Source: Pricia antarctica (lineage in GTDB: Bacteria; Bacteroidota; Bacteroidia; Flavobacteriales; Flavobacteriaceae). Taken from it: a stretch of DNA of 64,000 bases. A program made the translations under genes and the position numbers. The notes beneath the pieces were generated by a model. It saw only the letters and a program-made list of their open reading frames with translations, did no database searches and had not been told where the DNA came from. Shown piece by piece: positions 48,760 through 58,075 of this stretch (position 1 is the stretch's first letter; each line of letters opens with the position of its first letter). Location: positions 244,571-308,570 of the forward strand of contig DRGL01000023.1 in assembly GCA_011050085.1 (NCBI GenBank). Direction: 5' to 3'.

Positions 48760-50322
48760 AGTAGGTAATTTTGTAAGATTTAAAAACTAAATTAATTTTT
48801 GTAGGTCAAGCATCGATTTGGGACCAATACATTGATTTCAGTAAAGCAAAATCGAGATTTGGGATTACAATTTTACTTAATTACTTTGTAAAGATAAGAT
48901 GGATGTGAAGAACATCTAAACTATTGTTGTGAAGATAGTGTATGATGTTGTGAAAAATACGAACGGTTATTTTAATCGGTAAATGGCATTACAATAATCA
49001 TTTCCTTTTGCTTTTTGCTATAGACAAATAGTTCTAAATGGCCAAAATCTATATCCACCACCTTCGATAAATTCCCAAAATATTATTCATAGCAAATCAG
49101 AAAAAAGGATAACTTCAATAGCAACGAATACAAGCGGTTCTACAGCTTCGATAATAGCGTACAAAGTTTGTACAACCAGAAAAGTGGTATTACAAGTAAT
49201 TATGATTAAAAATAGTAAGGATGTTTTTATCTGTAGTAAATTTGATTGACGCTATGGTAAAAGAATGTTCTTGACAAATGACCTTACCAACAGTCATTAC
49301 CTTAAACAATAAATCAAATGCAGACAATTGGCTAAGCTCAAACCGGCAATGGCAAGAAGAACTATATAAATGATTAAGGCTTTCATAATGAACTATTTTG
49401 AAAGCAAGATAAATTGAGAATAGGTCCGAAAACAGCAAAATTGTATAACTCGTATTTAGCCCTGTATAATCGGTTAATACTGAGAAATGTATTCTGCAAC
49501 ATAGCCATATATCTAACTTTGTAGGTTGTGACAGGAGTTACTAGCTTGAATCGTTGCCAGCTCAGAACGCAAAAACGAATTAATCCAGAAATACAATATA
49601 GTTCGGCAAAGTACTGCATTATGTACAAAATTTTCATGAAAACAACTTTCAGATAGTTACGTAAGACAGTCTATTTAAAAGCTATTTTAGAAATTCCGCA
49701 ATTTCAAGATGGTAGTGCATTGTTCCAATGGGATTTAGGATGAAATTGAGATCAGAATCATTCCTTTCACAGTACAAAAGCTTCATAAAACCTTTTTAGG
49801 AAAAGAATTTTTAGTGGAAGTACTTAAATAGATATAGGATTATGAGTGAAGGAAATAAATTAGTAGCTGCCTTAGTACAGGAAAGTAGGGCCTTCGCTAT
49901 CGAAATGCCAAACGGAAAAATATTATGATACCGCCAATCCGTACGGCCCTCCCGATGTATCTCAATCGATAGTACCAAATGGGTGCTGATTTAGGTAGTT
50001 CCCCCGAAACCTATATCGAGCAAATCACCAGGTGCCAAAAAGTTGGTTTGGTGCCCCAGTAGGTTTTCATCAGACGGACTTTACCACGTTCTAAAAAAAA
50101 CATGATGCCTAGAGCCGTACCTTTTGGAATGGCAGTTTCATAAAATTATAATGCTTGTTTCCCAATAATTGTCTTACTATTTTTAAAATAAAAAATACAG
50201 TGTTCTAGTATACTGTTCATAGGTAAAATAAGACGATGGGTTAGTAAAAATACATAAATAATTCACAATGAATGCTATACAGGATTAAATTATTGTACAG
50301 ATTCCAGCGATTTTATATTATT
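48760..50322. other. Gene-poor interval, possible decayed coding sequence
   Basis: These 1.56 kb carry no convincing ORF longer than 30 codons with protein-like composition, apart from the doubtful small ORF listed at 49297. ORFs of 73-84 codons here look like chance (tyrosine- and cysteine-rich, no start context). Between about 49680 and 50140 several short stretches read like protein in changing frames (for example MSEGNKLVAALVQESRAFAI on the plus strand from 49842 and AIPKGTALGIMFFLERGK on the minus strand near 50120), suggesting a decayed gene. I cannot name the family. The further gap 50494-50823 before hflX shows nothing. Confidence 0.45.
49297..49386 (-). CDS. Doubtful 29-residue ORF
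   Basis: An ATG at 49386 on the minus strand opens 29 codons with a hydrophobic, signal-like stretch (LIIYIVLLAIAGLSLANC) and then stops. It may be a small membrane peptide or the start of a lost secreted protein. No hairpin, promoter match or homologue is recognised, so support is weak. Confidence 0.2.
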   Translation of the reverse strand: MKALIIYIVLLAIAGLSLANCLHLIYCLR

Positions 50323-50493
50323 TCAAGGGTACGGTATACTATCTCGTTGTTCTACTTCTACGACGGATGTTTCGTTTACATCTTCTGCAAAAACTAATTT
50401 TTGATTAAAGTTTAAATCGTCCTTTTCATTGGTAATAACGGCTATGAGCAGGACAATAATTAGTAAGCCAAACATTAATAAACATTTTTTCAT
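50323..50493 (-). CDS. Candidate 56-residue single-pass membrane or secreted protein
   Basis: The ORF begins with ATG at 50493 on the minus strand and encodes 56 residues. The first 20 are a clear hydrophobic anchor or signal (MFGLLIIVLLIAVI after a KK pair). The rest is soluble and acidic (TNEKDDLNFNQKLVFAEDVN and a tail rich in Glu and Val ending SIPYP). Composition and design are protein-like, unlike the overlapping plus-strand ORF at 50429. No family is recognised. It lies 330 bases from hflX and is not in its operon. Lack of a known homologue keeps confidence moderate. Confidence 0.5.
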   Translation of the reverse strand: MKKCLLMFGLLIIVLLIAVITNEKDDLNFNQKLVFAEDVNETSVVEVEQRDSIPYP

Positions 50494-50823
50494 CGCTTTT
50501 TTACTTTGTATGATCCTACAACATTTGATTACTAGAAATCAAAACATCTATAGTAGGATGATAAAATCAATTGATGACCAAATTAGCCCGAGGAAGCTAT
50601 ATGTCAAAAATGTAATGTATGGGTGGTATTATTTTTTGTATGGATGGTAAAAAGAGGAGGCTTTAAAATAACTATCAAAAAAGGAAAAGAAATGCTTGAA
50701 AGATAAGATTCCTAAAGATTATTCAATTTTTAAAATAATTAAAAATATCTATCTTATAATGTATTTGGCCATTCTGACTGGTCACATAACCATAAACCTT
50801 ACAACGCTGTACGTTTTTCGGAA

Positions 50824-52035
50824 TTAATATTGATCGAGATGTTCAGGATACAGAAAGTTGTTATACGGAAAACGAGTCACATGAATATCCCTTACCTCAT
50901 CATACACCCTGGCCCTAAACTCTTCGAGGTTCTCTTTGTTCAAAGCAGAAATAAACAGGGCTTTATCACCTACTCTTTGCATCCAAGTTCGCTTCCATTC
51001 TTCAATGGTAAAATGCCGCTCAGTTCTTTCGGTCATTAAATCATCTTCTTCAATAGTTTCATGTTTGTAAAGGTCAATTTTATTGAAGACCATGATTGTA
51101 TTCTTGTCGGCACTCTTGATTTCTCCTAAAATCTTATTAACCGATTCAATGTGTTCTTCAAACTGTGGGTGTGAAATGTCAACCACGTGAAGCAATAGGT
51201 CTGCCTCGCGAACCTCATCTAGGGTGCTTTTAAAACTTTCGACCAATTGCGTGGGTAGCTTGCGAATAAAGCCTACAGTGTCACTTAACAAAAAAGGTAG
51301 GTTTCCGATAACTACTTTACGTACCGTTGTATCTAAAGTCGCAAAAAGTTTATTCTCTGCAAAAACATCACTTTTACTAATGACATTCATTAAGGTAGAT
51401 TTACCTACATTGGTATATCCTACCAAAGCAACACGAACCAAACTACCACGATTACCCCGCTGTGTATCCATTTGGCGGTCAATCTTTTTAAGCTTCTTTT
51501 TGAGCAATGAAATCCGGTCCCTTACGATACGTCTATCGGTCTCAATCTCGGTTTCTCCAGGTCCCCGCATACCGATACCACCACGTTGACGTTCCAAGTG
51601 GGTCCAAAGACCTGTCAACCTAGGTAAAAGAAATTCATATTGTGCCAGTTCGACTTGGGTTCGTGAATAACTGGTTTGTGCCCTTTGTGCAAAAATATCA
51701 AGAATCAAACTTGTGCGATCTAGAATCTTACATTTAAGGATTTTTTCTATATTACGTTGTTGGGCAGGAGTGAGCTCATCATCGAAGATTACCGAACCAA
51801 TGTCGTTCTCTTTGACGAACTGTTCCACTTCTTGAATCTTTCCACTACCAATAAAAGTTTTAGGATCTGGTGGATCCATTCGCTGAACGAAGCGTTCCAG
51901 CACTTCGCCACCAGCAGTATAGGTCAAAAATTCGAGTTCATCGAGGTATTCGCCTACTTTCTCTTCGTTCTGTTCGCGATTGAGTACGCCGATTAAAACG
52001 GCCTTTTCATGTTCTATGTTCTGTTTTTCTAGCAT
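50824..52035 (-). CDS. hflX: GTPase HflX
   Basis: A 403-residue ribosome-associated GTPase. The N-terminal HflX domain (VLIGVLNREQNEEK, then GSGKIQEVEQFVKEND) binds nucleotides. The glycine-rich linker RQRGGIGMRGPGETEIETDR is at about 162-181. G motifs are VALVGYTNVGKSTLMN (G1), LLSDTVGFIRKLP (G3) and FNKIDLY (G4). It rescues or splits stalled ribosomes under stress. It is monocistronic on the minus strand, between two gene-poor spacers. Confidence 0.95.
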   Translation of the reverse strand: MLEKQNIEHEKAVLIGVLNREQNEEKVGEYLDELEFLTYTAGGEVLERFVQRMDPPDPKTFIGSGKIQEVEQFVKENDIGSVIFDDELTPAQQRNIEKILKCKILDRTSLILDIFAQRAQTSYSRTQVELAQYEFLLPRLTGLWTHLERQRGGIGMRGPGETEIETDRRIVRDRISLLKKKLKKIDRQMDTQRGNRGSLVRVALVGYTNVGKSTLMNVISKSDVFAENKLFATLDTTVRKVVIGNLPFLLSDTVGFIRKLPTQLVESFKSTLDEVREADLLLHVVDISHPQFEEHIESVNKILGEIKSADKNTIMVFNKIDLYKHETIEEDDLMTERTERHFTIEEWKRTWMQRVGDKALFISALNKENLEEFRARVYDEVRDIHVTRFPYNNFLYPEHLDQY

Positions 52036-52611
52036 ATTGTATTGTAATGTACAAATTTAAGCATTGCGTTTGGCACGATTCGAAAACCAAAAGGCCTTTT
52101 TCGAAATTTTAAATATCTTATATCGCAGGATATAGGTGTTTCATTTATGAAATGGAAAAATAAAGAACGAATACGCCCACTCTTTTTGGATACTCTAGGA
52201 AATAGTATTACTACCGTAAACCATCATCTTTTCATCGATAAAGAATTTTTCACTTAGGGAAGTGGAAATTGGATTTCTACTGAGATTACAAAAGATGTAT
52301 AATCTTGAGAAGGCTTTACCAAACATAAATAGCTGCCAAAATCCTTTGAGGAAATTCGATGTAACAGAAACCACTTTAAAAACCTTTAAAATGCTATTCG
52401 TTCAGATTCTGATCTAAAAGCTTTTTGTAATGCTTAAAATGTTATGAAGCTTTTGCGCAAACATATATGGTATCCTAGTCTTGATGGAATTAGAAAACCA
52501 AAATAAAGCTTCCTATTATTTAAGTTAAATCAGAAAACAATGAGGCGAATAAAGCTAATTATTTTTGGCAAACATTAAGCTACATTCAAATCTGAACTAG
52601 ATGCCGCTTTG
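52036..52611. other. Intergenic interval, possible gene remnant
   Basis: These 576 bases between hflX and the FKBP lipoprotein gene hold no intact gene. From an ATG at 52147 the plus strand codes 36 protein-like residues (MKWKNKERIRPLFLDTLG) before TAG. Further fragments up to about 52590 (WYPSLDGIRKP, RRIKLIIFGKH) are separated by stops. This could be a decayed gene, but I do not recognise the family and chance cannot be excluded. No hairpin or RNA gene is visible. Confidence 0.4.
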
Positions 52612-53085
52612 TTAATTTACAGCAAGAAGTTTAATATCAAAAACAAGTACCGAACCGCCAGGAATTCCGCTATAATCGAAACTGCCATATCCTAAATGTG
52701 AAGGCACCAATAATATTCCGCTTCCTCCTTCCTTAAAATAGGTTATACCTTCTGTCCATCCCTTTATAACCCGTTGTAGGTTAAACGTAATTCCCTCAGA
52801 TGCACTTTCATCGAACACCTTTCCATTAAGAAAATATCCCTTATATGCCACCGTTACATCAGAAAAGGCATCAGGTTTAGCCCCATCGCCAGGTTGCGTA
52901 ATACTATAGTAAAGTCCGGTATCGCTTCTTTCCGCGACTAGATTATTTTCTTGGATATAGTTTTTAATGTCGGCCTCGTTCTGTGCTGTATAATCGACAG
53001 CTTCGGGGGGGTTCGAATTTGATCCATTGTCGTCTCCACAGGAAATAAATAGTAGTACTATGCACGCTGATATAAAAAATTTCAT
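52612..53085 (-). CDS. FKBP-type peptidyl-prolyl isomerase lipoprotein
   Basis: A 157-residue protein with a lipoprotein signal (lipobox LFISC, Cys at about 16) and a short Asn/Ser linker. The FKBP domain occupies about 65-157: VTVAYKGYFLNGKVFDES, FNLQRVIKGWTEGITYFKEG, GILLVPSHLGYG and PGGSVLVFDIKLL. It catalyses proline isomerisation and folding in the periplasm or at the outer membrane. The length is that of the short Bacteroidetes FKBP lipoproteins. The gene is monocistronic. Confidence 0.92.
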   Translation of the reverse strand: MKFFISACIVLLFISCGDDNGSNSNPPEAVDYTAQNEADIKNYIQENNLVAERSDTGLYYSITQPGDGAKPDAFSDVTVAYKGYFLNGKVFDESASEGITFNLQRVIKGWTEGITYFKEGGSGILLVPSHLGYGSFDYSGIPGGSVLVFDIKLLAVN

Positions 53086-53296
53086 GAAATTAGATTTAGG
53101 CGCAAATATAAATAAGAATGTTATAAGATTACACTAACCGACCTACCAGTCGTTTTTTTTCTTAGGAAAGCTTGTTACTTTCATGCGAAAGTATCCGCAA
53201 TTACATGGTTTTATCGTCAAACGGTTATTTTGGAAACTTAGGTTGAAAAAGCATAGTTGAAAACAAACCAGGTGGTCTGTCACTAAACTTTCAATT

Positions 53297-53782
53297 TTAG
53301 AAGAGGGATTGCTGTTTCACGGGATTTTCATGATCTAATAGCCATTTTTTTCGATGTAACCCTCCGGCATATCCAGTTAGGGAACCGTCACTTCCAATGA
53401 CACGATGGCAAGGAACTATAATCCATAAAGGATTTTTTCCATTGGCGGCCGCTACAGCTCGAATCGCCTTAACATCGCCGAGTATTTTTGAAATCTCGAG
53501 ATAAGAGACTGTTTTTCCATAGGGGATAGTTTCCAGAGTTTTCCAAACCCGTTTTTGAAAATCAGTTCCTTTTGGATTTAGACTTATATCAAATACTTTT
53601 CTATTCCCTTCAAAATATTCCCGTAACTGGTCAACTGCAACTTTTAAAATTTTTGGAATCTTTTCATCGGGCTCAACTACGACATCTCGCTCGCTTTCAA
53701 AAACGCTTATAGCACATAGACCTTTATCATCGCCAATCAATTGGGCTATACCGAGTGGTGTTTTGATATGTACGGTCTCCAT
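53297..53782 (-). CDS. ogt: Methylated-DNA-[protein]-cysteine S-methyltransferase
   Basis: The start is taken at the ATG at 53782 (161 residues, METVHIKTPLGIAQLIG), where family similarity begins; a longer frame to 53953 would overlap the upstream gene and looks spurious. The active-site motif IVPCHRVIG is intact (Cys at about 128), followed by GYAGGLHRKKWLLDHE. The helix-turn-helix part includes FQKRVWKTLETIPYGKTVSY. The protein repairs O6-alkylguanine or O4-alkylthymine by suicidal transfer of the alkyl group. It lies 77 bases after the CNNM/CBS gene, probably in the same transcript. Confidence 0.93.
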   Translation of the reverse strand: METVHIKTPLGIAQLIGDDKGLCAISVFESERDVVVEPDEKIPKILKVAVDQLREYFEGNRKVFDISLNPKGTDFQKRVWKTLETIPYGKTVSYLEISKILGDVKAIRAVAAANGKNPLWIIVPCHRVIGSDGSLTGYAGGLHRKKWLLDHENPVKQQSLF

Positions 53783-53859
53783 CTGGGTTACTAAGATTTG
53801 GGAGCTAATTTTAACAATGTTGAATAAACTATGGAAAAGAAGAGCTTCAAATACAAATT

Positions 53860-55017
53860 CTATTTTGCTGAGCCAGTGCCTCCCTTTTGAGTTGATGGAG
53901 TCGGTTCCTCGTTTCTGTCCAGCACCCCGGATCGTTGGGCTCGTTTTTCCCAATTTTTTCTGGCAAGATCTTGAAGATCGGCAACGTTATCGCTCTCATC
54001 CATTATTTCAAGGCCTAACAAGGTCTCAATGACGTCCTCCATAGTGACTAACCCACTGACAGATCCATATTCATCAACAACAAGGGCCACGTGTTCGCGT
54101 TTTTTGATTAAAGTGTCGAATAATTTTGGAATCGGCGTATCCCTTTCTGTAATTAAGATATCCCTTTTAATATCCGCAAGTAATACATTACCGTTCTCAT
54201 TGACCATCTCTTCCAGAATATTATCTTTTAGCACGAAACCATCAATATGGTCGGGTTTTTCGCCGTGCACTGGAATACGGGAAAAACGCATCTTGGGATT
54301 ATCCTTAAAAAATTCTGCGATAGTTTTCTTTTCCGAAGCTATTTTCATGACCGCCCTCGGGGTCATGACATCTTTGACAAACACTTCGTCAAAACGCAAG
54401 AGATTCTTAATGATCGTAGATTCCGACTTTTCGAAAACGCCCTCCTCATGAGCAATATCGGTCATGGCGGTAAAATCTTCGCGACTAAGAACACTACCTT
54501 GATGCCCCTTTCCTCCTACCAATTTGGTGAAGAGTTGCAATATCCATAATAGCCCTGTATATTTAAGTACGAGCACCATCACCTTTAGGGTTTTGGCCGA
54601 AAAATTAGATAGTTCCCTCCAATACGTTGCCCCAATCGTTTTAGGTATAATTTCGGAAGCTATCAATATCAAGATGGTCATAACGGTCGACACTAACCCT
54701 ACCATAAGGTCTTCGGTAAATCCGATACCCAAGAAGGTACGTTGTGTACTTCCGTATAATTCCGCATAAGCGACTTTAGCCTGCACACCCACCAAAATAG
54801 CTCCTACGGTATGTGCAATAGTATTGATAGTAAGAATTGCAATTAAAGGTTTGTCTACGTCCTTTTTAAGTTCTTCCAGAGTTACCGCATACGATTTTCC
54901 TTCATTTTTTTTGACATTTATGAAAGTTGGAGTAATGCTTAATAGTACTGCTTCCAAAATCGAACAGAGGAAAGAGAAGAATATAGAAATAATAGCATAG
55001 AATAATAGCAGGCCCAT
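53860..55017 (-). CDS. CNNM/HlyC/CorC-family membrane protein with CBS pair
   Basis: A 385-residue protein. The DUF21 (CNNM) transmembrane domain covers about residues 1-180, including a conserved IAHTVGAILVG helix and ASEIIPKTIGATYW. A CBS pair at about 205-340 follows (VKDVMTPRAVMKIASEKKTI, FDTLIKKREHVALVVDEYGS, VTMEDVIETLLG). The C-terminal transporter-associated (CorC_HlyC) domain seems to be missing, replaced by a short basic tail. Family members are linked to magnesium or cobalt efflux. It ends the minus-strand run that starts with the heme genes. Confidence 0.88.
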   Translation of the reverse strand: MGLLLFYAIISIFFSFLCSILEAVLLSITPTFINVKKNEGKSYAVTLEELKKDVDKPLIAILTINTIAHTVGAILVGVQAKVAYAELYGSTQRTFLGIGFTEDLMVGLVSTVMTILILIASEIIPKTIGATYWRELSNFSAKTLKVMVLVLKYTGLLWILQLFTKLVGGKGHQGSVLSREDFTAMTDIAHEEGVFEKSESTIIKNLLRFDEVFVKDVMTPRAVMKIASEKKTIAEFFKDNPKMRFSRIPVHGEKPDHIDGFVLKDNILEEMVNENGNVLLADIKRDILITERDTPIPKLFDTLIKKREHVALVVDEYGSVSGLVTMEDVIETLLGLEIMDESDNVADLQDLARKNWEKRAQRSGVLDRNEEPTPSTQKGGTGSAK

Positions 55018-55067
55018 TGTTTTGTTTTAAGCGCCAAAGATATTAATAAAAAAAGAAGGGAATCTGC

Positions 55068-56399
55068 TTATTCAGAGGCTAATGTAGCTTTATAAAATAT
55101 TTCCTGTATTGCTGATCGAATATTTAAATCGTATATATTTTGGTGATCTCTTGTCGGGTTCACACGATTGGACAGAAAAATATATACCAATTGGTTTACC
55201 GGGTCTGCCCATACGAAAGTACCGGTGAAACCACTATGGCCGAAACTCTCACTACTCACTTCTGGCGCTGGATAGGCATCCTTAAGTTGAAGGGTATCAT
55301 TGCCTAGCAAGGGTTTGTCAAAGCCTAATCCTCGTCGATTTTCATTTTCAGGATATTGCACTTTTATAAATTCTCTGACGGTAGCTTCTGAAAAATACCG
55401 CTTCCCGTCATACATACCATACTGCATATACATTTGCATCAATATGGCTAAATCCGAAGCAGTGGCGAAAAGGCCTGCGTTACCCGAAACTCCTCCTAAC
55501 AGGGATGCATTTTCGTCGTGTACCCAACCTTGGGTAAGCGTTTGACGAAATATAGTATCTTGTTCAGTGGGTACTATGCTATTGGAGAATTTTTTAGTGC
55601 TGGGTCGAAAGCCCATGGTCGGGATACTTAAAGGTAAGTAAAAGTTTTTTTCCAAGTAGTATTCATAAGAATCGCCCGTTATCTCTTCAACAAGTTCCGG
55701 AAATAGTAGAAATGCGAGTCCTGAATACACATATTTCTTTTCTTTAGATACCTCTGATCGATCAATCATTCGATACATCTTTCTATTAAATCGATCTTTT
55801 ACATATAGGCCATCATAGGCTTGATTATGGAAACGGTTATTGGCTTCGGATTTAACAAAACGAGATTTAAGTTTTCCGTTCTTTTTGATGACCTCGTTAA
55901 GAAAGATAATATAGGGTTGAAGACCGGCCTGATGGGCTAGAATCTCTCGGAGGCTTATATTTTTCTTATCCTCGCGCTTCTGCCAACGTTTCCAATAAGT
56001 GCTGAACGGTTTGTCTAAATCCAGTTTTCCCTCGTCGACCAATTTCATAATAGCTGGTAATGCTCCCGTAATTTTGGTGACCGACGCAAGATCGAAGAGG
56101 TCGTTTTTGGCAGTAGGCCGGATGCTATCATAGGTATGGTAACCATATGCTTCCTCGAAAATTATTTTGCCTTGCTTCGCTACCAATACAACCGCTCCGG
56201 GAAAAGCCTTCTGCCTTATTCCATTGGTTACAATCGAATCAACCTTTGTGTGAATGTAGGTTTTGTCTAGACCCACATCTTTCGGTTCGACATGTATCAA
56301 GGCATCTGACCGAACGATATCTATCTTATTCGATGGCGCTGTTTGCGACCAAACGAAACTCAAGAATAATCCGAAAAGGATATTAATAATTATTTTCAT
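55068..56399 (-). CDS. Secreted serine hydrolase (beta-lactamase class C/PBP-like)
   Basis: From the ATG at 56399 the protein has 443 residues with a signal peptide (IIINILFGLFLSFVWSQ). The serine-hydrolase S-x-x-K motif is in DLASVTKITGALPAIM (about residues 105-120). The second-motif tyrosine is likely in KYVYSGLAFLLFPELVEEI, and the third motif region is SFGHSGFTGTFVWADP. Such enzymes act on D-Ala peptides, esters or lactams in the periplasm; resistance to antibiotics should not be assumed. Similar domains are sometimes fused to GH3 enzymes, but this one stands alone. It begins 9 bases after the hemB stop. Confidence 0.88.
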   Translation of the reverse strand: MKIIINILFGLFLSFVWSQTAPSNKIDIVRSDALIHVEPKDVGLDKTYIHTKVDSIVTNGIRQKAFPGAVVLVAKQGKIIFEEAYGYHTYDSIRPTAKNDLFDLASVTKITGALPAIMKLVDEGKLDLDKPFSTYWKRWQKREDKKNISLREILAHQAGLQPYIIFLNEVIKKNGKLKSRFVKSEANNRFHNQAYDGLYVKDRFNRKMYRMIDRSEVSKEKKYVYSGLAFLLFPELVEEITGDSYEYYLEKNFYLPLSIPTMGFRPSTKKFSNSIVPTEQDTIFRQTLTQGWVHDENASLLGGVSGNAGLFATASDLAILMQMYMQYGMYDGKRYFSEATVREFIKVQYPENENRRGLGFDKPLLGNDTLQLKDAYPAPEVSSESFGHSGFTGTFVWADPVNQLVYIFLSNRVNPTRDHQNIYDLNIRSAIQEIFYKATLASE

Positions 56400-56408
56400 A
56401 GTCAAGGT

Positions 56409-57398
56409 TTATCCCATTAATCGCACCGCATCCTTAGCAAAGTAGCTAGCAATGAAATTTGCACCGGCCCTTTTTATACTAATCAATTGTTCCATCATAA
56501 CGGCATCGTGATCGAGCCATCCTTTTTCGGCAGCAGCCTTTAACATAATGTATTCGCCGCTCACTTGATAAACAGCTACGGGCACATCAACCTCGTTTCG
56601 TATTTCGCGTACAATATCCAAATAACACAGACCCGGCTTAATCATTACGATGTCGGCACCTTCATCAATATCCATTTGCGTCTCCTTAATTGCTTCAAAA
56701 CGATTTGCAGCATCCATTTGATATGATTTTTTATCCTTAGGGACGTTATCCATATCTACTGGCGCAGAATCCAAGGCATCACGAAAAGGACCATAGAAGG
56801 CACTTGCATATTTTGCGCTGTAAGCCATGATGCCAGTATCGGTATGGCCTTCGTCTTCAAGAGCTTCCCGAATTGTAAGTATACGACCATCCATCATATC
56901 ACTTGGCGCTACGAAATCAGCTCCGGCATTGGCATGGCTCACACTCATTTCAGCCAGTATTTCGGCACTTTCGTCATTGAGTATGCGACCGTTTTCAATG
57001 ATACCATCATGGCCATAAGAAGAATACGGGTCTAAAGCAACATCCGTCATGACAAGCATTTCTGGACAAGCATTTTTCACGGTTTTAATGGCCAATTGCA
57101 TCAGTCCATTCGGGTTTAACGCTTCAGACCCCTTATTGTCTTTTAGCTCGTCAGGCACTTTAACAAAAAGTAAAACAGCACATAATCCCATGCTCCAAAG
57201 TTCTTTAACCTCTTTTTCAAGATTGTCTAAACTTAATCGATAGTAATCAGGCATGGACGGAATCTCGTCTTTTATCCCCTTGCCCTCCACCACAAAAAGG
57301 GGGACCAGAAAATCACTCGGGGTCAAAATAGTTTCGCGCACCAAATGACGTATGGAATCAGTAGTTCTCAATCTTCTGTTTCTTCTAAGGGGATACAT
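56409..57398 (-). CDS. hemB: Delta-aminolevulinic acid dehydratase (porphobilinogen synthase)
   Basis: A 329-residue enzyme that joins two aminolevulinate molecules to porphobilinogen. Both active-site lysines are in their motifs: GIMAYSAKYASAFYGPFRDA (Schiff-base region, about 195-214) and ADIVMIKPGLCYLDIVR (about 245-262). The metal region reads TDVALDPYSSYGHDG: the three cysteines of the zinc type are replaced by Ala, Pro/Tyr and Gly-type residues, so a magnesium- or potassium-dependent enzyme is likely. It lies last of the heme genes in the run, 23 bases after a lipoprotein gene. Confidence 0.95.
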   Translation of the reverse strand: MYPLRRNRRLRTTDSIRHLVRETILTPSDFLVPLFVVEGKGIKDEIPSMPDYYRLSLDNLEKEVKELWSMGLCAVLLFVKVPDELKDNKGSEALNPNGLMQLAIKTVKNACPEMLVMTDVALDPYSSYGHDGIIENGRILNDESAEILAEMSVSHANAGADFVAPSDMMDGRILTIREALEDEGHTDTGIMAYSAKYASAFYGPFRDALDSAPVDMDNVPKDKKSYQMDAANRFEAIKETQMDIDEGADIVMIKPGLCYLDIVREIRNEVDVPVAVYQVSGEYIMLKAAAEKGWLDHDAVMMEQLISIKRAGANFIASYFAKDAVRLMG

Positions 57399-57421
57399 AT
57401 TTTAATTTTTTAGATTCTTAG

Positions 57422-58075
57422 CTACTCATTAGGAACGGGAAGTGCTTCACTGGGATTTTCCAATTCATCGCGACAGGCAATCAGGTCTTCCAAAGCCCTA
57501 CCGTGACCATATGTAGCCCATAACCCTACATCCTTTTCAATTTTATCTGGGTTTTGATCGGAATCGATGAATTTTCTAATCGAAGCTACGGTTTTGCCAT
57601 CGAAAGAATCAATTTTCAAAAGGGAGCCCGAACCTGGTATGGTATACTTATCTTCAAAATCATAGCAGATGACCAGTACTTTATCACCGGTACCGAGTCC
57701 TGAGTCGTAGAAGCAATCCGTAGTAAAATATTTTTGACTATCATACCTATTTTCGCCGAGCTCTTTAATTTTAAATACCTGTTCAATCGCTATTACTCCC
57801 TGTTGAGGTTTATATAGTGGGCCAGCTTCGTTGGTAGGAGCTTTTAAGTCTATGATGGTGCCCGAAAATACTAATGAAAGCTCTTCTCCGCAGTTGCCTA
57901 TAAAGGGTCCCGATTCAGGCCACCAATAGGTATACCCTACATCTAGCGTGTCAAGTTTAAATTCCACTTCAATATCACTCTTTGATTTTTTGACGAGTTC
58001 GCAGGAATACATTGCGAACCCCAAGCAGAAAATCAAAACTAAACCAGTCAGGCTATTTCTATAGTTCAGACCCAT
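57422..58075 (-). CDS. Lipoprotein of unknown function in the heme gene run
   Basis: A 217-residue protein with a lipoprotein signal (LIFCLGFAMYSC, Cys at about 25). The mature part shows no family I recognise; it is rich in Asp, Gly and aromatic residues, with cysteines in FIGNCGEELSLVFSG, TTDCFYDSG and VICYDFEDKY. The pattern LSLVFSGTIIDLKAP, then an aromatic/Asp core, resembles the TIMP-like (NTR-fold) proteins sometimes seen in Bacteroidetes lipoproteins, but that is a guess. Its start overlaps the hemF stop by 10 bases, so translation is coupled. A direct role in heme synthesis is not implied. Confidence 0.75.
   Translation of the reverse strand: MGLNYRNSLTGLVLIFCLGFAMYSCELVKKSKSDIEVEFKLDTLDVGYTYWWPESGPFIGNCGEELSLVFSGTIIDLKAPTNEAGPLYKPQQGVIAIEQVFKIKELGENRYDSQKYFTTDCFYDSGLGTGDKVLVICYDFEDKYTIPGSGSLLKIDSFDGKTVASIRKFIDSDQNPDKIEKDVGLWATYGHGRALEDLIACRDELENPSEALPVPNE

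Noticed and set aside
49383..49637. 84-codon minus-strand ORF
   Set aside because: It is rich in Tyr, Cys and Phe without any domain pattern, and overlaps another frame with a better signal-like start. Treated as chance.
50429..50650. 73-codon plus-strand ORF
   Set aside because: It is opposite a minus-strand ORF with clear signal/anchor design and lacks a credible start context or motif.
53783..53953. N-terminal extension of the methyltransferase frame
   Set aside because: The extension would overlap the upstream CNNM gene by more than 90 bases and has no similarity to the family; the start at 53782 fits the conserved N terminus.
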